Positions 1-9,661 of a stretch of 64,000 nt of DNA are shown in pieces. Location: NCBI RefSeq assembly GCF_000014565.1, contig NC_008268.1:310001-374000 (forward strand), written 5' to 3'. This stretch comes from Rhodococcus jostii RHA1. GTDB lineage: Bacteria > Actinomycetota > Actinomycetes > Mycobacteriales > Mycobacteriaceae. Positions within the stretch are counted from its first letter, which is position 1; the number at the start of each line of letters is the position of its first letter. The translations under genes were made by a program, and so were the position numbers. The notes beneath the pieces are model-generated. The model was not told the DNA's origin. It was given only the letters and a program-made list of their open reading frames with translations, and did not search any database.

Positions 1-2
1 CT

Positions 3-521
3 CTACGGGTACCTCCACACTGGGTCGATGTCGCCGGCGAGGACATGCTCCGGTTAGCCGACGAGCACGGTCTCGAAGGAATTGTCGCCAAGAGAATGAC
101 CTCGCCCTATCGGCCCGGACGCCGCTCACCAGATTGGGTCAAAACTCCGCTACGCAACAGCGCCGAGGTGATCGTCGGTGGGTGGGAAGCGACCAGCCGC
201 GGCGGTCTGCGGTCGCTGATCGTCGGTGCCCACGCGGACCAGGTCGGCTTGATATTCGTCGGGCACGTCGGTTCCGGCTTCACCGAATCCCACCGGCGCC
301 GAACGCTCATGCTGCTCCGGCCACTCGAGCGCCCTTCCAGTCCCTTCGACGATCATGTTCCCGATGAGCTTGCCGCTCACGCCCGCTGGGTGGAACCGAT
401 TCTGGTCGGCACCGTCGAGTACCGGGAGTTCACCCTGGACCGGCGGCTCCGCCACCCGTCGTGGAAGGGATTCCGCGCGGGGATAGACCCGAGATGGGTG
501 ACCGTCGAGGAGTTACCGTAG
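3..521 (+). CDS. ATP-dependent DNA ligase (LigD-type ligase domain), 3' part
   Basis: The reading frame is already open at base 3, so the 5' part lies outside the window. About 172 residues remain. The segment EGIVAKRM followed by SPDWVKTP matches nucleotidyltransferase motifs IV and V of ATP-dependent DNA ligases. The rest (IVGGWEAT, FVGHVGSGF, EYREFTLDRRLRHPSWKG) is the OB-fold domain of LigD-type ligases, which act in non-homologous end joining or as stand-alone repair ligases. Whether polymerase or nuclease domains are fused upstream cannot be seen. The gene ends at TAG, with a strong hairpin about 80 bases downstream. Confidence 0.88.
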   Translation, partial: LRVPPHWVDVAGEDMLRLADEHGLEGIVAKRMTSPYRPGRRSPDWVKTPLRNSAEVIVGGWEATSRGGLRSLIVGAHADQVGLIFVGHVGSGFTESHRRRTLMLLRPLERPSSPFDDHVPDELAAHARWVEPILVGTVEYREFTLDRRLRHPSWKGFRAGIDPRWVTVEELP

Positions 522-967
522 TCCCGCGCGTGTCTCGGCACGATGGCTTCTGTGCCTCGGCAGGCCCGGCCGGTCTTCGGGGCGCGGCCCTACACCGCCA
601 GGAGCTTCGCCGATCCGGCGCCGCATCGGCGAAGCCCGGAATGGAACTGTGTTGTAGCTCTTCTGCATTTGAAATCGAGGCAGTCACAGGGCTCTTCCAC
701 TGTTACGTCCTTGGCGGCACCTCTCTCCGTGTCGGCAACCGATCAGCAAGGCGGCCGAGTAGAAATCGCACACTTCCCCCTCGGACCGGCGGGTCCGACA
801 ATAGGGAGCGTGAGTTCTCGACGTTCCGCCGCAGAGTGGGCAGTCGATCAGGTCCACGATGTGCGGGACGATCCTGCAGCCCGACTCGAGCTGATCGCCG
901 TACATATCACGGTCCGATCGGCAACGCGCCCCGGCACTTGCCGTTCCGCCGGGCGGCTTTGTCGTTC
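522..967. other. Intergenic stretch with two hairpins
   Basis: No convincing gene is visible between the ligase and the next gene. It holds a strong 11-bp hairpin (604-635) and a 7-bp inverted repeat (781-798, TCGGACC/GGTCCGA) that may be an operator or leader structure for the downstream gene. An open frame runs through the region in phase with the downstream gene, but its composition before about 940 does not look coding. Confidence 0.5.
604..635 (+). terminator. Hairpin terminator after the ligase gene
   Basis: GCTTCGCCGAT and ATCGGCGAAGC form a perfect 11-bp stem around a 10-nt GC-rich loop, about 80 bases after the ligase stop codon. No T tract follows, which is common for actinobacterial terminators. 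Confidence 0.6.
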
Positions 968-1678
968 ATGCGCTGGCAGATCGGTCGCGGCGTGCTGGCG
1001 CCGCTGAGTGCGATGCCGCCCGGCAGTCCGTGGTGGCGAGCGGTCAACGAACGGCTGATGCGCGACGGCTGCGAGGCTGTCGCCCGGAGCGGCGGAATGG
1101 GAGGGACGCCGTCCTCGCACACGGTCGATCTGTGGATGCTTTTCGTTGCCGATCCGACCGCACGCACCTGGTACCGGGCCCACAATGCGAGCATTGCCTC
1201 CGCCTACCTGGACCATCGCGACCTTGCCTGCACCGAGAGCCACCCCGAGCGCTTCTTTCTCAACGTGGTACTGCTCCGTGTTCTCTACGCCCATGCCTTG
1301 GTCTCGGCGCCGCGTCTGGCGCTGGGGCGGCTCGCGCCGGCCGGCCCCCTTCTGGGAGATCCTCGTCTCTCGATGACCGGGATCTTCCTGTCCCTTTCTC
1401 GGGTCCTTCCCGACCGATATCCCCTCGGAGACGACGTCGCGGCGTATGTCGCCGCTGAGCACAACATCGGTGAGATGCTGGACTACGGCATGATCGGGCC
1501 GCGACTGCAGCAGTTGTACGAGTGGTCGGCCGACGAACTCGACGAGCCGGGGCTACTCGACTGCATTTGCGACGGTAGTCCGACGTACGCCTGGTCCTAC
1601 TCTGATCGCGAGGTGTGGCATCCGGCGAGCCCGGCCGCCACGATTCGCGCAGTTCGGCGGATATTGCCTGCGAACTAG
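968..1678 (+). CDS. Hypothetical protein, no domain recognised
   Basis: I do not recognise this family. From ATG 968 the protein has 236 residues, is rich in Trp, Arg and Ala, and has no signal peptide. Two stretches are moderately hydrophobic (around FFLNVVLLRVLYAHALV and LSMTGIFLSLSRVL) but are not clear membrane helices. The frame is open further upstream and the preceding residues LPFRRAALSF look coding, so the true start may be a TTG shortly before 968. It ends three bases before the idi remnant on the same strand. Its last bases share a 12-bp direct repeat with the end of that remnant. Confidence 0.6.
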   Translation: MRWQIGRGVLAPLSAMPPGSPWWRAVNERLMRDGCEAVARSGGMGGTPSSHTVDLWMLFVADPTARTWYRAHNASIASAYLDHRDLACTESHPERFFLNVVLLRVLYAHALVSAPRLALGRLAPAGPLLGDPRLSMTGIFLSLSRVLPDRYPLGDDVAAYVAAEHNIGEMLDYGMIGPRLQQLYEWSADELDEPGLLDCICDGSPTYAWSYSDREVWHPASPAATIRAVRRILPAN

Positions 1679-2021
1679 GGGTGAGCCCCTCCGCAGAGCT
1701 GCTCGACGAGGCAGGCCCCCAGGTCGGCACCGTGGCCGAAGCATCGGTACATACCTCGGCGACACCGCTGCACCTTGCGTTTTCCGCCTACGTCATCGAC
1801 CCCGAGGGACAGGGGCTGGTCGGTCGGCGCGCACGGTGGAAGTCGACATGGCCCGGAGTCTGGACCAACAGCTGTTCCGGTCATCCCTGCCCTGGCGAGA
1901 ACTTACCGGAGGCGGTCGCACGTCGCGTCGACGAGGTACTCGGGATCATCCCCGCCGACATCACGCTGATCCTTCCCGATTTCCGGTGCCGGACACGTGA
2001 TCCGCACAAGTACGTGGGCCG

Positions 2022-3104
<1,083 letters not shown>

Positions 3105-3255
3105 GATCTGCTCCTGGGGTATCGGAATGTGCACATCCATCGAAACGCGAACCGCAGTGGCAGCGGTAGATCGATCGGCGCCGGGCATTGCACGATCCTG
3201 TCCGTGTCGCCCCGATTGGGTTGCCGTAGTGGCCACGCGGATGCTTTCGTGAGTT

Positions 3256-4179
3256 GTGCGCAACTCCCCCGACCTCCTGGACGAGATCCGCGCCGGAATC
3301 ACGGTCCATGCCCGGCCGGATCTGCAGACGCCGATCGATGGGCTGTTGTTGTCGAAAGTAACGGCCGAGTCGGCGGCGCCGGAGTATTCGCTGACCGAAC
3401 CGCTGCTGGTGATCATGACCCAAGGCGGCAAGCGGCTCCTGCTCGGCGACCGACTCTACGAGTACCGGGCGGGGCAATGTCTCGTCGTCACCGCCAGTGT
3501 GCCTGTCACCGGCCACTACATCGACATCAGCGAGGGCGCGCCGTCGTTGGCCATGGGACTGGTCCTGCGGCCGGCCGCCATCGCCGCACTGGTGCTGCAG
3601 GCCCCCACCGAACGGTGGTCCCGCGGCGCCGCCGGCGTGCCGGCGATCGAGACCGGCGACGCAGATGTCCATCTACTCGACGCCGCGGCCCGGATGCTGC
3701 GACTGCTCGATCACCCCGCGGACGCGCCCGTGCTCGCCCCGCTGATCGAGCAGGAGATCCTCTGGCGGCTGCTCACCGGCCCACATGGGAGCACAATTCG
3801 CCAGATCGGGATGGCCGACAGCGACCTGGCGCATGTCAGCCGGGCGATCCACTGGATCCGCGACAACTACTCCGAGCCGATGCGGATCGACGACCTCGCA
3901 CGGTTGTCCAGTATGAGTGCATCGGCGTTTCACCGGCACTTTCGAGCCGTCACGGCCATGAGCCCCTTGCAGTATCAGAAACGTATCCGACTGCAACACG
4001 CCCGCTCGATGCTGGTCGCACACCCCGGTGACGTCGCCGGCGTCGGGCATCACGTCGGCTACGACAGCCCCTCCCAGTTCAATCGCGAATACCGCCGCCT
4101 GTTCGGCGCCTCCCCCGGCAAAGACGCTCACGGCCTACGCGGAAACACCGCGCTGTCGGACACCGGCCCCCTGCCCTGA
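3256..4179 (+). CDS. AraC-family transcriptional regulator (AraC_N cupin + HTH)
   Basis: This 307-residue regulator starts at GTG 3256. The N-terminal about 190 residues are the AraC-type N-terminal cupin domain seen in regulators adjacent to oxidoreductases (VIMTQGGKRLLLGDRLYEY, then SVPVTGHYIDIS). Residues about 195-290 are the paired helix-turn-helix unit (LARLSSMSASAFHRHFRAVT and VGHHVGYDSPSQFNREYRR). It is transcribed away from the aldo/keto reductase with about 150 bases between the starts. Control of that gene, and autoregulation, is the likely role (inference). Confidence 0.92.
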   Translation: MRNSPDLLDEIRAGITVHARPDLQTPIDGLLLSKVTAESAAPEYSLTEPLLVIMTQGGKRLLLGDRLYEYRAGQCLVVTASVPVTGHYIDISEGAPSLAMGLVLRPAAIAALVLQAPTERWSRGAAGVPAIETGDADVHLLDAAARMLRLLDHPADAPVLAPLIEQEILWRLLTGPHGSTIRQIGMADSDLAHVSRAIHWIRDNYSEPMRIDDLARLSSMSASAFHRHFRAVTAMSPLQYQKRIRLQHARSMLVAHPGDVAGVGHHVGYDSPSQFNREYRRLFGASPGKDAHGLRGNTALSDTGPLP

Positions 4180-4325
4180 TCTGTCGACGCACAGCGTCCG
4201 GTAGCGGATGCAACCCCGGTTTCCGGGTGCTCCGGAAGGGGTAAGCGTGGCGGGAAGCGCCTTTGATTCGACGAACTTGTCAGTCCCGCTTGCCGATTCG
4301 ACAGAAGACGAAGAAGGGTACGAGA

Positions 4326-5222
4326 ATGGCCGACCAGTACGCCCAGCAGGATCCCACCACGCAGTACCCCGCCCCCGATCGCGAACACCAACCGGAGCTA
4401 TCGCACCCGGGACTGACCTCCGACATGGTGACCGCCCCGGATCACGGCGAGAAGTCCTATCGGGGAAGCGGACGCCTCGACGGTCGCCGCGCCCTGATCA
4501 CCGGCGCGGATTCGGGCATCGGGCGAGCGGTGGCGATCGCGTTCGCTCGCGAGGGTGCCGATGTCGTGGTCAGTTGTCTGGACGAGGAGGAGGCGGATGC
4601 ACGGGAGACCGTGCGACTGGTGGAAGAGGCCGGACGACGAGGCGTCGTCGCGACCGGCGACATCACGTCGGAGGACCACTGCCAGTATCTCGTGGACCTG
4701 ACGGTCCGTGAACTCGGCGGTCTCGACATCCTCGTCAACAACGCGGCCTTTCAGATGGTGCAGACGGGTGGTATCGCCGACATCACCACCGAGCAGTTCG
4801 ACCGTGTCCTGCGCACGAACCTCTACGCGCTGTTCTGGTTGTGCAAGAAATCCGTCGCAGTCATGGAACCTGGATCGACGATCGTGAACACCTCGTCGAT
4901 CCAGGGGACGAATCCGTCTCCCGGGCTTCTCGACTACGCCACCACGAAGGCAGGGATCATCGATTTCACCAAGGGATTGGCGGCCGATGTGGCGAAGCGG
5001 GGAATCCGGGTCAATGCCGTTGCACCGGGGCCCATCTGGACGCCGTTGATCCCCGCGACGATGCCCGCCGACGGTTATCGGCAGTTCGGGGACGACGTGC
5101 CTCTGGGCAGGCCCGGCCAGCCGGCCGAACTGGCACCCGCGTACGTATTCCTCGCATCGAACGAATCCAGCTACGTCACCGGAGAAGTGCTCGGCGTCAC
5201 CGGCGGGACGCCCTTCACCTGA
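4326..5222 (+). CDS. Short-chain dehydrogenase/reductase, YghA/general-stress-protein type
   Basis: A 298-residue classical SDR with the long hydrophilic N-terminus typical of the YghA/GSP39-like group (QYPAPDREHQPELSHPGLTS). The Rossmann motif TGADSGIG is at 59-66, NNAA at 138-141, the catalytic serine in NTSSIQG near 190, and the YATTK motif at 204-208, so the catalytic machinery is complete. ATG 4326 is chosen because AAGAAGGG lies seven bases upstream. An in-frame ATG at 4263 has no such support. Homologues are NAD(P)-dependent oxidoreductases linked to stress responses. The substrate is unknown. Confidence 0.92.
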   Translation: MADQYAQQDPTTQYPAPDREHQPELSHPGLTSDMVTAPDHGEKSYRGSGRLDGRRALITGADSGIGRAVAIAFAREGADVVVSCLDEEEADARETVRLVEEAGRRGVVATGDITSEDHCQYLVDLTVRELGGLDILVNNAAFQMVQTGGIADITTEQFDRVLRTNLYALFWLCKKSVAVMEPGSTIVNTSSIQGTNPSPGLLDYATTKAGIIDFTKGLAADVAKRGIRVNAVAPGPIWTPLIPATMPADGYRQFGDDVPLGRPGQPAELAPAYVFLASNESSYVTGEVLGVTGGTPFT

Positions 5223-5252
5223 GCACCGCAGCGGTGACGGAGCCCCTGCGGA

Positions 5253-5996
5253 TCACTCCTTTTCGCGGGCGGCGACGATGGCGTCGAGGTTGGCGGCGAT
5301 GTTCTCCTCGGCGGCAGCTTTGTCGACACCCAGTCCGGTGAGCACACCGACCCCGTCCTCGACCTCGAGCAGGGCCAGCAGGATGTGCTCGGTGCCGATG
5401 TAGTTGTGCCCCAAACGTAGTGCCTCACGGAACGTCAGTTCGAGCGCCTTGCGTGACTGAGCATCGAAGGGAACGAGTGCGGGCACCTCCTCGGCGGCGG
5501 GGGGCAGCGTCGCGGTCGCGGCGTGCCGGACCGAATCCAGTTTCACGCCCTGCGCGGCGATCGCCCGGGCGCCGAGCCCTTCGGGATCGGCCAGGAGTCC
5601 GAGGACGAGATGCTGGGGCAGGATCTCGGCGTTGTGTGCCGCCCTGGCCTCGTTCTGCGCGACCACCACCACCTGTCGTGCGCGCGGAGTGAACCGGCTG
5701 AATCCCTGATTCGGGTCGAGGTCGGAGGCCTGCCCGGGATCCTTGGGGACGAACCGTTTCTGCGCGGCCTGCTTCGTGACGCCCATGCTCTTGCCGATTT
5801 CGGTCCACGATGCCCCCGAGCGGCGGGCCTGGTCGACGAAGTGGCCGATGAGATGGTCGGCCAGTTCACCGAGGTGTTCTGCGGCGAGGACCGCGTCGGT
5901 GAGTTGCTCGAGCGGGGCCTCGGCGTGCACCTTCTTGATCGCGTCGATGAGCTCGTCGAGTCGGATGGGCGGGGTCGTGCGATCCGAATTCTCCAT
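5253..5996 (-). CDS. clpC2: ClpC2-type protein: HTH plus two Clp N-terminal repeats, no ATPase
   Basis: The 247-residue protein has a helix-turn-helix near residues 58-82 (SWTEIGKSMGVTKQAAQ) and then two Clp_N repeats (about 98-165 and 174-244, the second with GHNYIGTEHILLALL). No AAA+ module is present. This is the layout of mycobacterial ClpC2 (Rv2667). From memory, ClpC2 is reported to repress its own promoter and to sequester cyclomarin-type antibiotics away from ClpC1. The two phenylalanines corresponding to ClpC1 F2 and F80 are retained here as F99 (GFSRF) and F177 (VPFDAQ). The promoter region carries two matching palindromes. Convergent with the SDR gene, divergent from padR. Confidence 0.9.
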   Translation of the reverse strand: MENSDRTTPPIRLDELIDAIKKVHAEAPLEQLTDAVLAAEHLGELADHLIGHFVDQARRSGASWTEIGKSMGVTKQAAQKRFVPKDPGQASDLDPNQGFSRFTPRARQVVVVAQNEARAAHNAEILPQHLVLGLLADPEGLGARAIAAQGVKLDSVRHAATATLPPAAEEVPALVPFDAQSRKALELTFREALRLGHNYIGTEHILLALLEVEDGVGVLTGLGVDKAAAEENIAANLDAIVAAREKE

Positions 5997-6045
5997 GCGT
6001 CAACTCTAGGTTGACGCACAGCAAGCGTCAACCCCAGGTTGTCGC
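5997..6045. promoter_or_regulatory. Twin operator palindromes of clpC2
   Basis: Two copies of the same inverted repeat precede clpC2. Site 1 (5997-6017) is GCGTCAAC-TCTAG-GTTGACGC, perfect over 8-bp arms and starting directly next to the clpC2 start codon. Site 2 (6025-6045) is GCGTCAAC-CCCAG-GTTGTCGC with one mismatch. The centres are 28 bp apart. Site 1 covers the -10 and site 2 the -35 of the predicted promoter, the arrangement expected for repression. The HTH of ClpC2 itself is the obvious candidate ligand (inference). Confidence 0.8.
6003..6031 (-). promoter_or_regulatory. clpC2 promoter, predicted leaderless
   Basis: On the minus strand TTGACG (6026-6031) and TAGAGT (6003-6008) are separated by exactly 17 bp, close to the vegetative sigma consensus. 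Six bases after the -10 hexamer comes the ATG of clpC2. Transcription would therefore start at or next to the start codon and give a leaderless mRNA. No Shine-Dalgarno sequence is possible. Confidence 0.65.
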
Positions 6046-6082
6046 TTTCGACTTCCGCGAGCTGCGCACCGACCCGCGATCC

Positions 6083-6110
6083 GATCTGCTAGCTTGATGA
6101 CTAGCAGATC
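6083..6110. promoter_or_regulatory. Inverted repeat upstream of padR (putative PadR operator)
   Basis: GATCTGCTAG (6083-6092) and CTAGCAGATC (6101-6110) form perfect 10-bp arms around CTTGATGA. The repeat ends 16 bases before the padR start codon, in the divergent clpC2/padR region. PadR proteins commonly bind such dyads at their own promoters, so autoregulation of the padR operon is likely. Confidence 0.65.
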
Positions 6111-6126
6111 TAGGGATAGGGGTTCT

Positions 6127-6489
6127 ATGCATATCGAGAAAGATCTGGTGGCAGCCTCGGCCACTCCCCTCGTACTCGGAATTCTCGCGGAAGGCGAGTC
6201 GTACGGGTACGCCATTCTGAAACGAGTCAACGACCTGTCCGGCGGACGGATTCAGTGGACCGACGGAATGTTGTACCCCCTCCTGCATCGCCTGGAAAGA
6301 TTGGGATACGTGTCGGCGTCGTGGGGTGCCTCCGACAGCGGGCGAAGGCGCAAGCACTACACGATCACCGCTGCGGGCCGGGAGATGCTCGCGGAACGAC
6401 GCGCCCAATGGGACGTCGTCGCGGACGCTCTGAGCCAGGTGTGGCGCTCCGTCCAGCTACCCCCAGCCTCCGCCCAAGGATGGTCGTGA
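6127..6489 (+). CDS. PadR-family transcriptional regulator
   Basis: A 120-residue PadR winged-helix repressor: PLVLGILAEGESYGYAILKR, GMLYPLLHRLERLGYV and RKHYTITAAGREML are the family's signature stretches. The start is placed at ATG 6127, just after a purine-rich AGGGG, because the family normally begins about this far before the helix-turn-helix. An in-frame ATG at 6094 overlaps the operator. The stop codon TGA overlaps the ATG of the next membrane-protein gene by one base, so the two are translationally coupled. PadR next to a permease-prefix membrane protein is a common actinobacterial pair. Confidence 0.92.
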   Translation: MHIEKDLVAASATPLVLGILAEGESYGYAILKRVNDLSGGRIQWTDGMLYPLLHRLERLGYVSASWGASDSGRRRKHYTITAAGREMLAERRAQWDVVADALSQVWRSVQLPPASAQGWS

Positions 6490-7835
6490 TGGATACCGAC
6501 AAGGAGCTCGAATCGCAGATCGGCCAGTGGCGGGGTTACGTCGAGCGCCGTCACGCGATATCCGCCGCCGACACCGACGAGATGGAAGACCATCTCCGTG
6601 ATCAGATTTCGGACCTGTCTTCCGCTGGGCTGAGGACCGACGAGGCCTTCCTGGTCGCGGTCAAACGCATGGGCAACGTCGACGACATCTCCCGCGAGTT
6701 CGCTCGCGAGCACTCCGATCGACTGTGGAAGCAACTCGTCCTCATGCCCGCCGCGTCGGACGGCGACGGCACTCGCGCCACACGTGAGCTGTTCGTCGTT
6801 CTCGGGCTCGCCGTCGGCGCGGCACTGTCGGTCAAGGCAGGCGTGGCGACGCTCGGCGAGCAGGACCTCGCGCGCAACCTCAGTCTGTTCGTTCTTCCGT
6901 TCCTCGCCGGATACTTCGCCTGGAAGCGGCAGGTGACACCCCGCCTCGCCGCGGTACTGCTGGTGCCGTTCGCGCTGGCGGCGGTACTGCTGAACGTCTT
7001 CCCGTTCGCATCGAACGGCTCCACCGAGGTGATCGCGGCGATCCACGCACCGATCGCGCTGTGGTTCGCCGTCGGCCTAGCGTATGTCGGCGGTCAGTGG
7101 CGATCGGACCGCCGGCGAATGGACTTCATCCGCTTCACCGGCGAATGGGTCGTCTACCTGACCCTCCTCGCCCTCGGCGGCGGCGTCCTCATCGGCCTGA
7201 CGATCGGTGCGTTCGACGCACTCGGCCTGAGTGTCGAGTGGTTCATCGAGGACTGGGTGCTGCCGTTCGGGGCGGCAGGCGCGGTCATCGTCGCCGCGTG
7301 GCTCGTGGAGGCGAAGCAGAATGTGGTCGAGAACATCGCCCCAGTCCTCACCCGCGTGTTCACCCCGCTGACGACTCTCATGCTGCTGGTGCTGCTGACG
7401 GCATTCGCGACGACCGGCAGCGTCGTCGACGTCGACCGAAACCTGTTGATCCTCATGGATCTCATTCTCGTCGTCGTCCTGGGATTGCTGTTGTACGCGA
7501 TTTCGGCCCGTGACCCCTACCTGCCGCCCGACCTGTTCGACCGCCTCCAACTCGTCCTCGTCGTCAGTGCCCTCGCGGTCGACCTGCTGATGCTGTTCGC
7601 CATGCTGACTCGCATCGCGGAATTCGGCTTCACCCCGAACAAGGTGGCGGCACTCGGAATGAACCTGGTCCTCCTCGTCAACCTGACGTGGTCAGCTCAT
7701 CTCATTCTCGGGTTCCTGCGCGGCCACCGCGGATTCAGCTCCACCGAACGCTGGCAGACCGGTTACCTTCCCGTCTTCGGCATGTGGGCGGCGTTGATGG
7801 TCGGCGTTCTCCCACCGGTTTTCGACTTCGTGTGA
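6489..7835 (+). CDS. Polytopic membrane protein with N-terminal permease-prefix domain
   Basis: The 448-residue protein begins with a soluble about 75-residue segment (SQIGQWRGYVERRHAIS, MEDHLRDQISDL, FLVAVKRMGNVDDISREFA) of the kind annotated as permease prefix domain 1, then about ten hydrophobic segments from residue 100 to the end. ATG 6489 overlaps the padR stop. An AAGGA lies nine bases upstream, and an ATG at 6480 is an alternative. Such proteins are co-regulated by PadR in envelope-stress settings, but no transport substrate or enzymatic motif is visible. Confidence 0.8.
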   Translation: MDTDKELESQIGQWRGYVERRHAISAADTDEMEDHLRDQISDLSSAGLRTDEAFLVAVKRMGNVDDISREFAREHSDRLWKQLVLMPAASDGDGTRATRELFVVLGLAVGAALSVKAGVATLGEQDLARNLSLFVLPFLAGYFAWKRQVTPRLAAVLLVPFALAAVLLNVFPFASNGSTEVIAAIHAPIALWFAVGLAYVGGQWRSDRRRMDFIRFTGEWVVYLTLLALGGGVLIGLTIGAFDALGLSVEWFIEDWVLPFGAAGAVIVAAWLVEAKQNVVENIAPVLTRVFTPLTTLMLLVLLTAFATTGSVVDVDRNLLILMDLILVVVLGLLLYAISARDPYLPPDLFDRLQLVLVVSALAVDLLMLFAMLTRIAEFGFTPNKVAALGMNLVLLVNLTWSAHLILGFLRGHRGFSSTERWQTGYLPVFGMWAALMVGVLPPVFDFV

Positions 7836-7858
7836 CGACAGTGCGGAGCTGATCGAGA

Positions 7859-8542
7859 GTGTTCTCATCGGACAGGGAATTCACGGCGTACGGCCCGTCG
7901 TACTGGGCGATGATCGCGCTGTTCGTCGTGGGGGCCGCGGTTCTGGTCCGGCTCGGACGACGGCAGACCGAATCGCAAGCCCGGCGCCTGGGCCGAGTCC
8001 TTGCGGTGCTGACGGCCGCGATATACGGCGCGACACTGGTTCATTTCTCGATTCCGCCCACGATCGGCGGCTCGGTACCGCTGCGCCTGACCGATCTCGC
8101 GACCGTAGCGGCGGCCTGTGCCCTGTGGTCCCGGGCGCAGTGGGCCTACGCGCTCACGTATTACTGGGGACTCGTGCTGAGCACCCAGGCGTTGATCTCG
8201 CCTGTTCTGACCGGTCCGGACTTCCCCCACTATCAGTTCCTCGCGTTCTGGGCGATTCACCTGCTCGTGGTCTGGGCGGCCATCTATCTGACGTGGGGTC
8301 GAGGGATGCGGCCCCGGTGGCGCAGCTACCGGTTCACGGTCCTGGTCACCGTCGTCTGGGCGGCAGTGACCTTCACGTTCAACCGCGTCGCCGGAACCAA
8401 CTACGGCTTCCTCAACAGAAAGCCTGCCACCGCGACCCTTCTGGACGTTCTGGGTCCCTGGCCGGTGTACCTACTGACCGCGACGACACTGATTCTCGTC
8501 GTGTGGGCCCTGATGACCTGGCCGTGGGAGCGGACACGATGA
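7859..8542 (+). CDS. TIGR02206/YwaF-family integral membrane protein
   Basis: A 227-residue protein with about six membrane segments. VPLRLTDLATVAAACALW and GTNYGFLNRKP followed by LDVLGPWPVYL are characteristic of the YwaF/TIGR02206 membrane protein family, whose function is unknown. It starts at GTG 7859, 23 bases after the preceding membrane-protein gene on the same strand, and is probably in the padR operon. Length agrees with the family. Confidence 0.82.
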   Translation: MFSSDREFTAYGPSYWAMIALFVVGAAVLVRLGRRQTESQARRLGRVLAVLTAAIYGATLVHFSIPPTIGGSVPLRLTDLATVAAACALWSRAQWAYALTYYWGLVLSTQALISPVLTGPDFPHYQFLAFWAIHLLVVWAAIYLTWGRGMRPRWRSYRFTVLVTVVWAAVTFTFNRVAGTNYGFLNRKPATATLLDVLGPWPVYLLTATTLILVVWALMTWPWERTR

Positions 8543-8671
8543 CGCACCGAGGAAATCCCGCGGCCCTCCTGATCGCTACCGGGAATCTTTGGTGTCACGC
8601 GATATCTTCCGAACGACGCTGCGGCTGCGTAACATCAGGATCATCTCGCTGGAATCCCTCTGGAGGCCGAC

Positions 8672-9661
8672 GTGGGTGGACTTGGTATCGATCTCGGAAC
8701 TGCCAACACTGTCGTCGGAACTCCCGACGACGGCATCGTACTGAACGAGCCGTCCTTCATGCTCGTTCGAACGAAGGATCCGCACCGTGCTCTCGCGATC
8801 GGCACGGAGGCGCGAAGTCTCGTCGGCCGCACTCCAATCGGAATCACGCCGGTTCGACCGATGCGTGACGGGGTGATCGTCGACCTGGAGTCGGCGCGGG
8901 CGTTCGTCACGGCCGTCATCAAACGGGTCTCCTCCGCCAGGCGATACGGTCTGCGGCCCAAGGCCGTCATCTCGGTCCCCGCGGGCGCAACCCCGCTCGA
9001 ACGCCGCGCACTGCTCGAGGTCGGCCACGAGGCCGGTCTGCGGAAAGTGGGGTTGGTACCGGAGCCGGTGGCGGGTGCGCTCGGTTGCGGAATCAACCCC
9101 ATGGAACCACGCGCACACCTCGTCGTCGATATCGGCGGCGGCACTTCGGAAGTCACCGCCATCTGTTTCGGTGGCATTCTCTCTCACCGTAGTTGCCGTG
9201 TCGCGGGCGACGAATTGACGAACGCGCTGTACCAGTACCTGAGGGCAGAGCACAAGATCGTCGTCGGCGAACTCACCGCCGAGCGTGCCAAGCTGGGTGA
9301 ACCCGACAGCGCCGAGGGGCAGTCGCTCGTCGTCGAGGGCCGCGACGCCGTGACCGGCCGCGCACGCCTGGTGACACTCGAGACCGAGGAGATCGTGGAG
9401 GCGTTGCGGCCGACGACAACCGGAATCGTGCAGACATTGACGGAATGCCTGGACGACCTCCCCGCCCAGGCGATCGGTGACGTGATGTCGGAAGGGCTGC
9501 TCGTCATCGGTGGCGGGGCGTTGCTCCGCGGGCTGTCCCAGCTGCTCGAAGAGTCCTTCGGATTCCCGGTGAAGACCGCCGAGCGCCCACTCACCTGCGT
9601 CGCCGAGGGCGCTACGGCGTGTCTGGTGCACCCTGAGGTGGTTGCCGCCTACAGCGCCTGA
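8672..9661 (+). CDS. MreB/Mbl-like actin-family protein
   Basis: The 329-residue protein has the actin/Hsp70-fold ATPase signature of MreB: phosphate-1 loop GIDLGTANTVVG near the N-terminus, PVRPMRDGVI, VGLVPEPVAGALGCG, phosphate-2 loop VVDIGGGTSEVTAI, and the adenosine motif VIGGGALLRGL near the C-terminus. Start GTG 8672 has TGGAGG five bases upstream. MreB normally organises lateral-wall synthesis with RodA/PBP2. Mycobacteria and corynebacteria grow at the poles without it, so its role here is open. Its TGA is immediately followed by the stop codon of the convergent SEDS-PBP gene. Confidence 0.88.
   Translation: MGGLGIDLGTANTVVGTPDDGIVLNEPSFMLVRTKDPHRALAIGTEARSLVGRTPIGITPVRPMRDGVIVDLESARAFVTAVIKRVSSARRYGLRPKAVISVPAGATPLERRALLEVGHEAGLRKVGLVPEPVAGALGCGINPMEPRAHLVVDIGGGTSEVTAICFGGILSHRSCRVAGDELTNALYQYLRAEHKIVVGELTAERAKLGEPDSAEGQSLVVEGRDAVTGRARLVTLETEEIVEALRPTTTGIVQTLTECLDDLPAQAIGDVMSEGLLVIGGGALLRGLSQLLEESFGFPVKTAERPLTCVAEGATACLVHPEVVAAYSA

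Noticed and set aside
461..967. N-terminal extension of the gene at 968-1678 back to 461
   Set aside because: The upstream 160 codons overlap the ligase gene and read as Arg/Ser-rich noise. Protein-like sequence starts only around 940-968.
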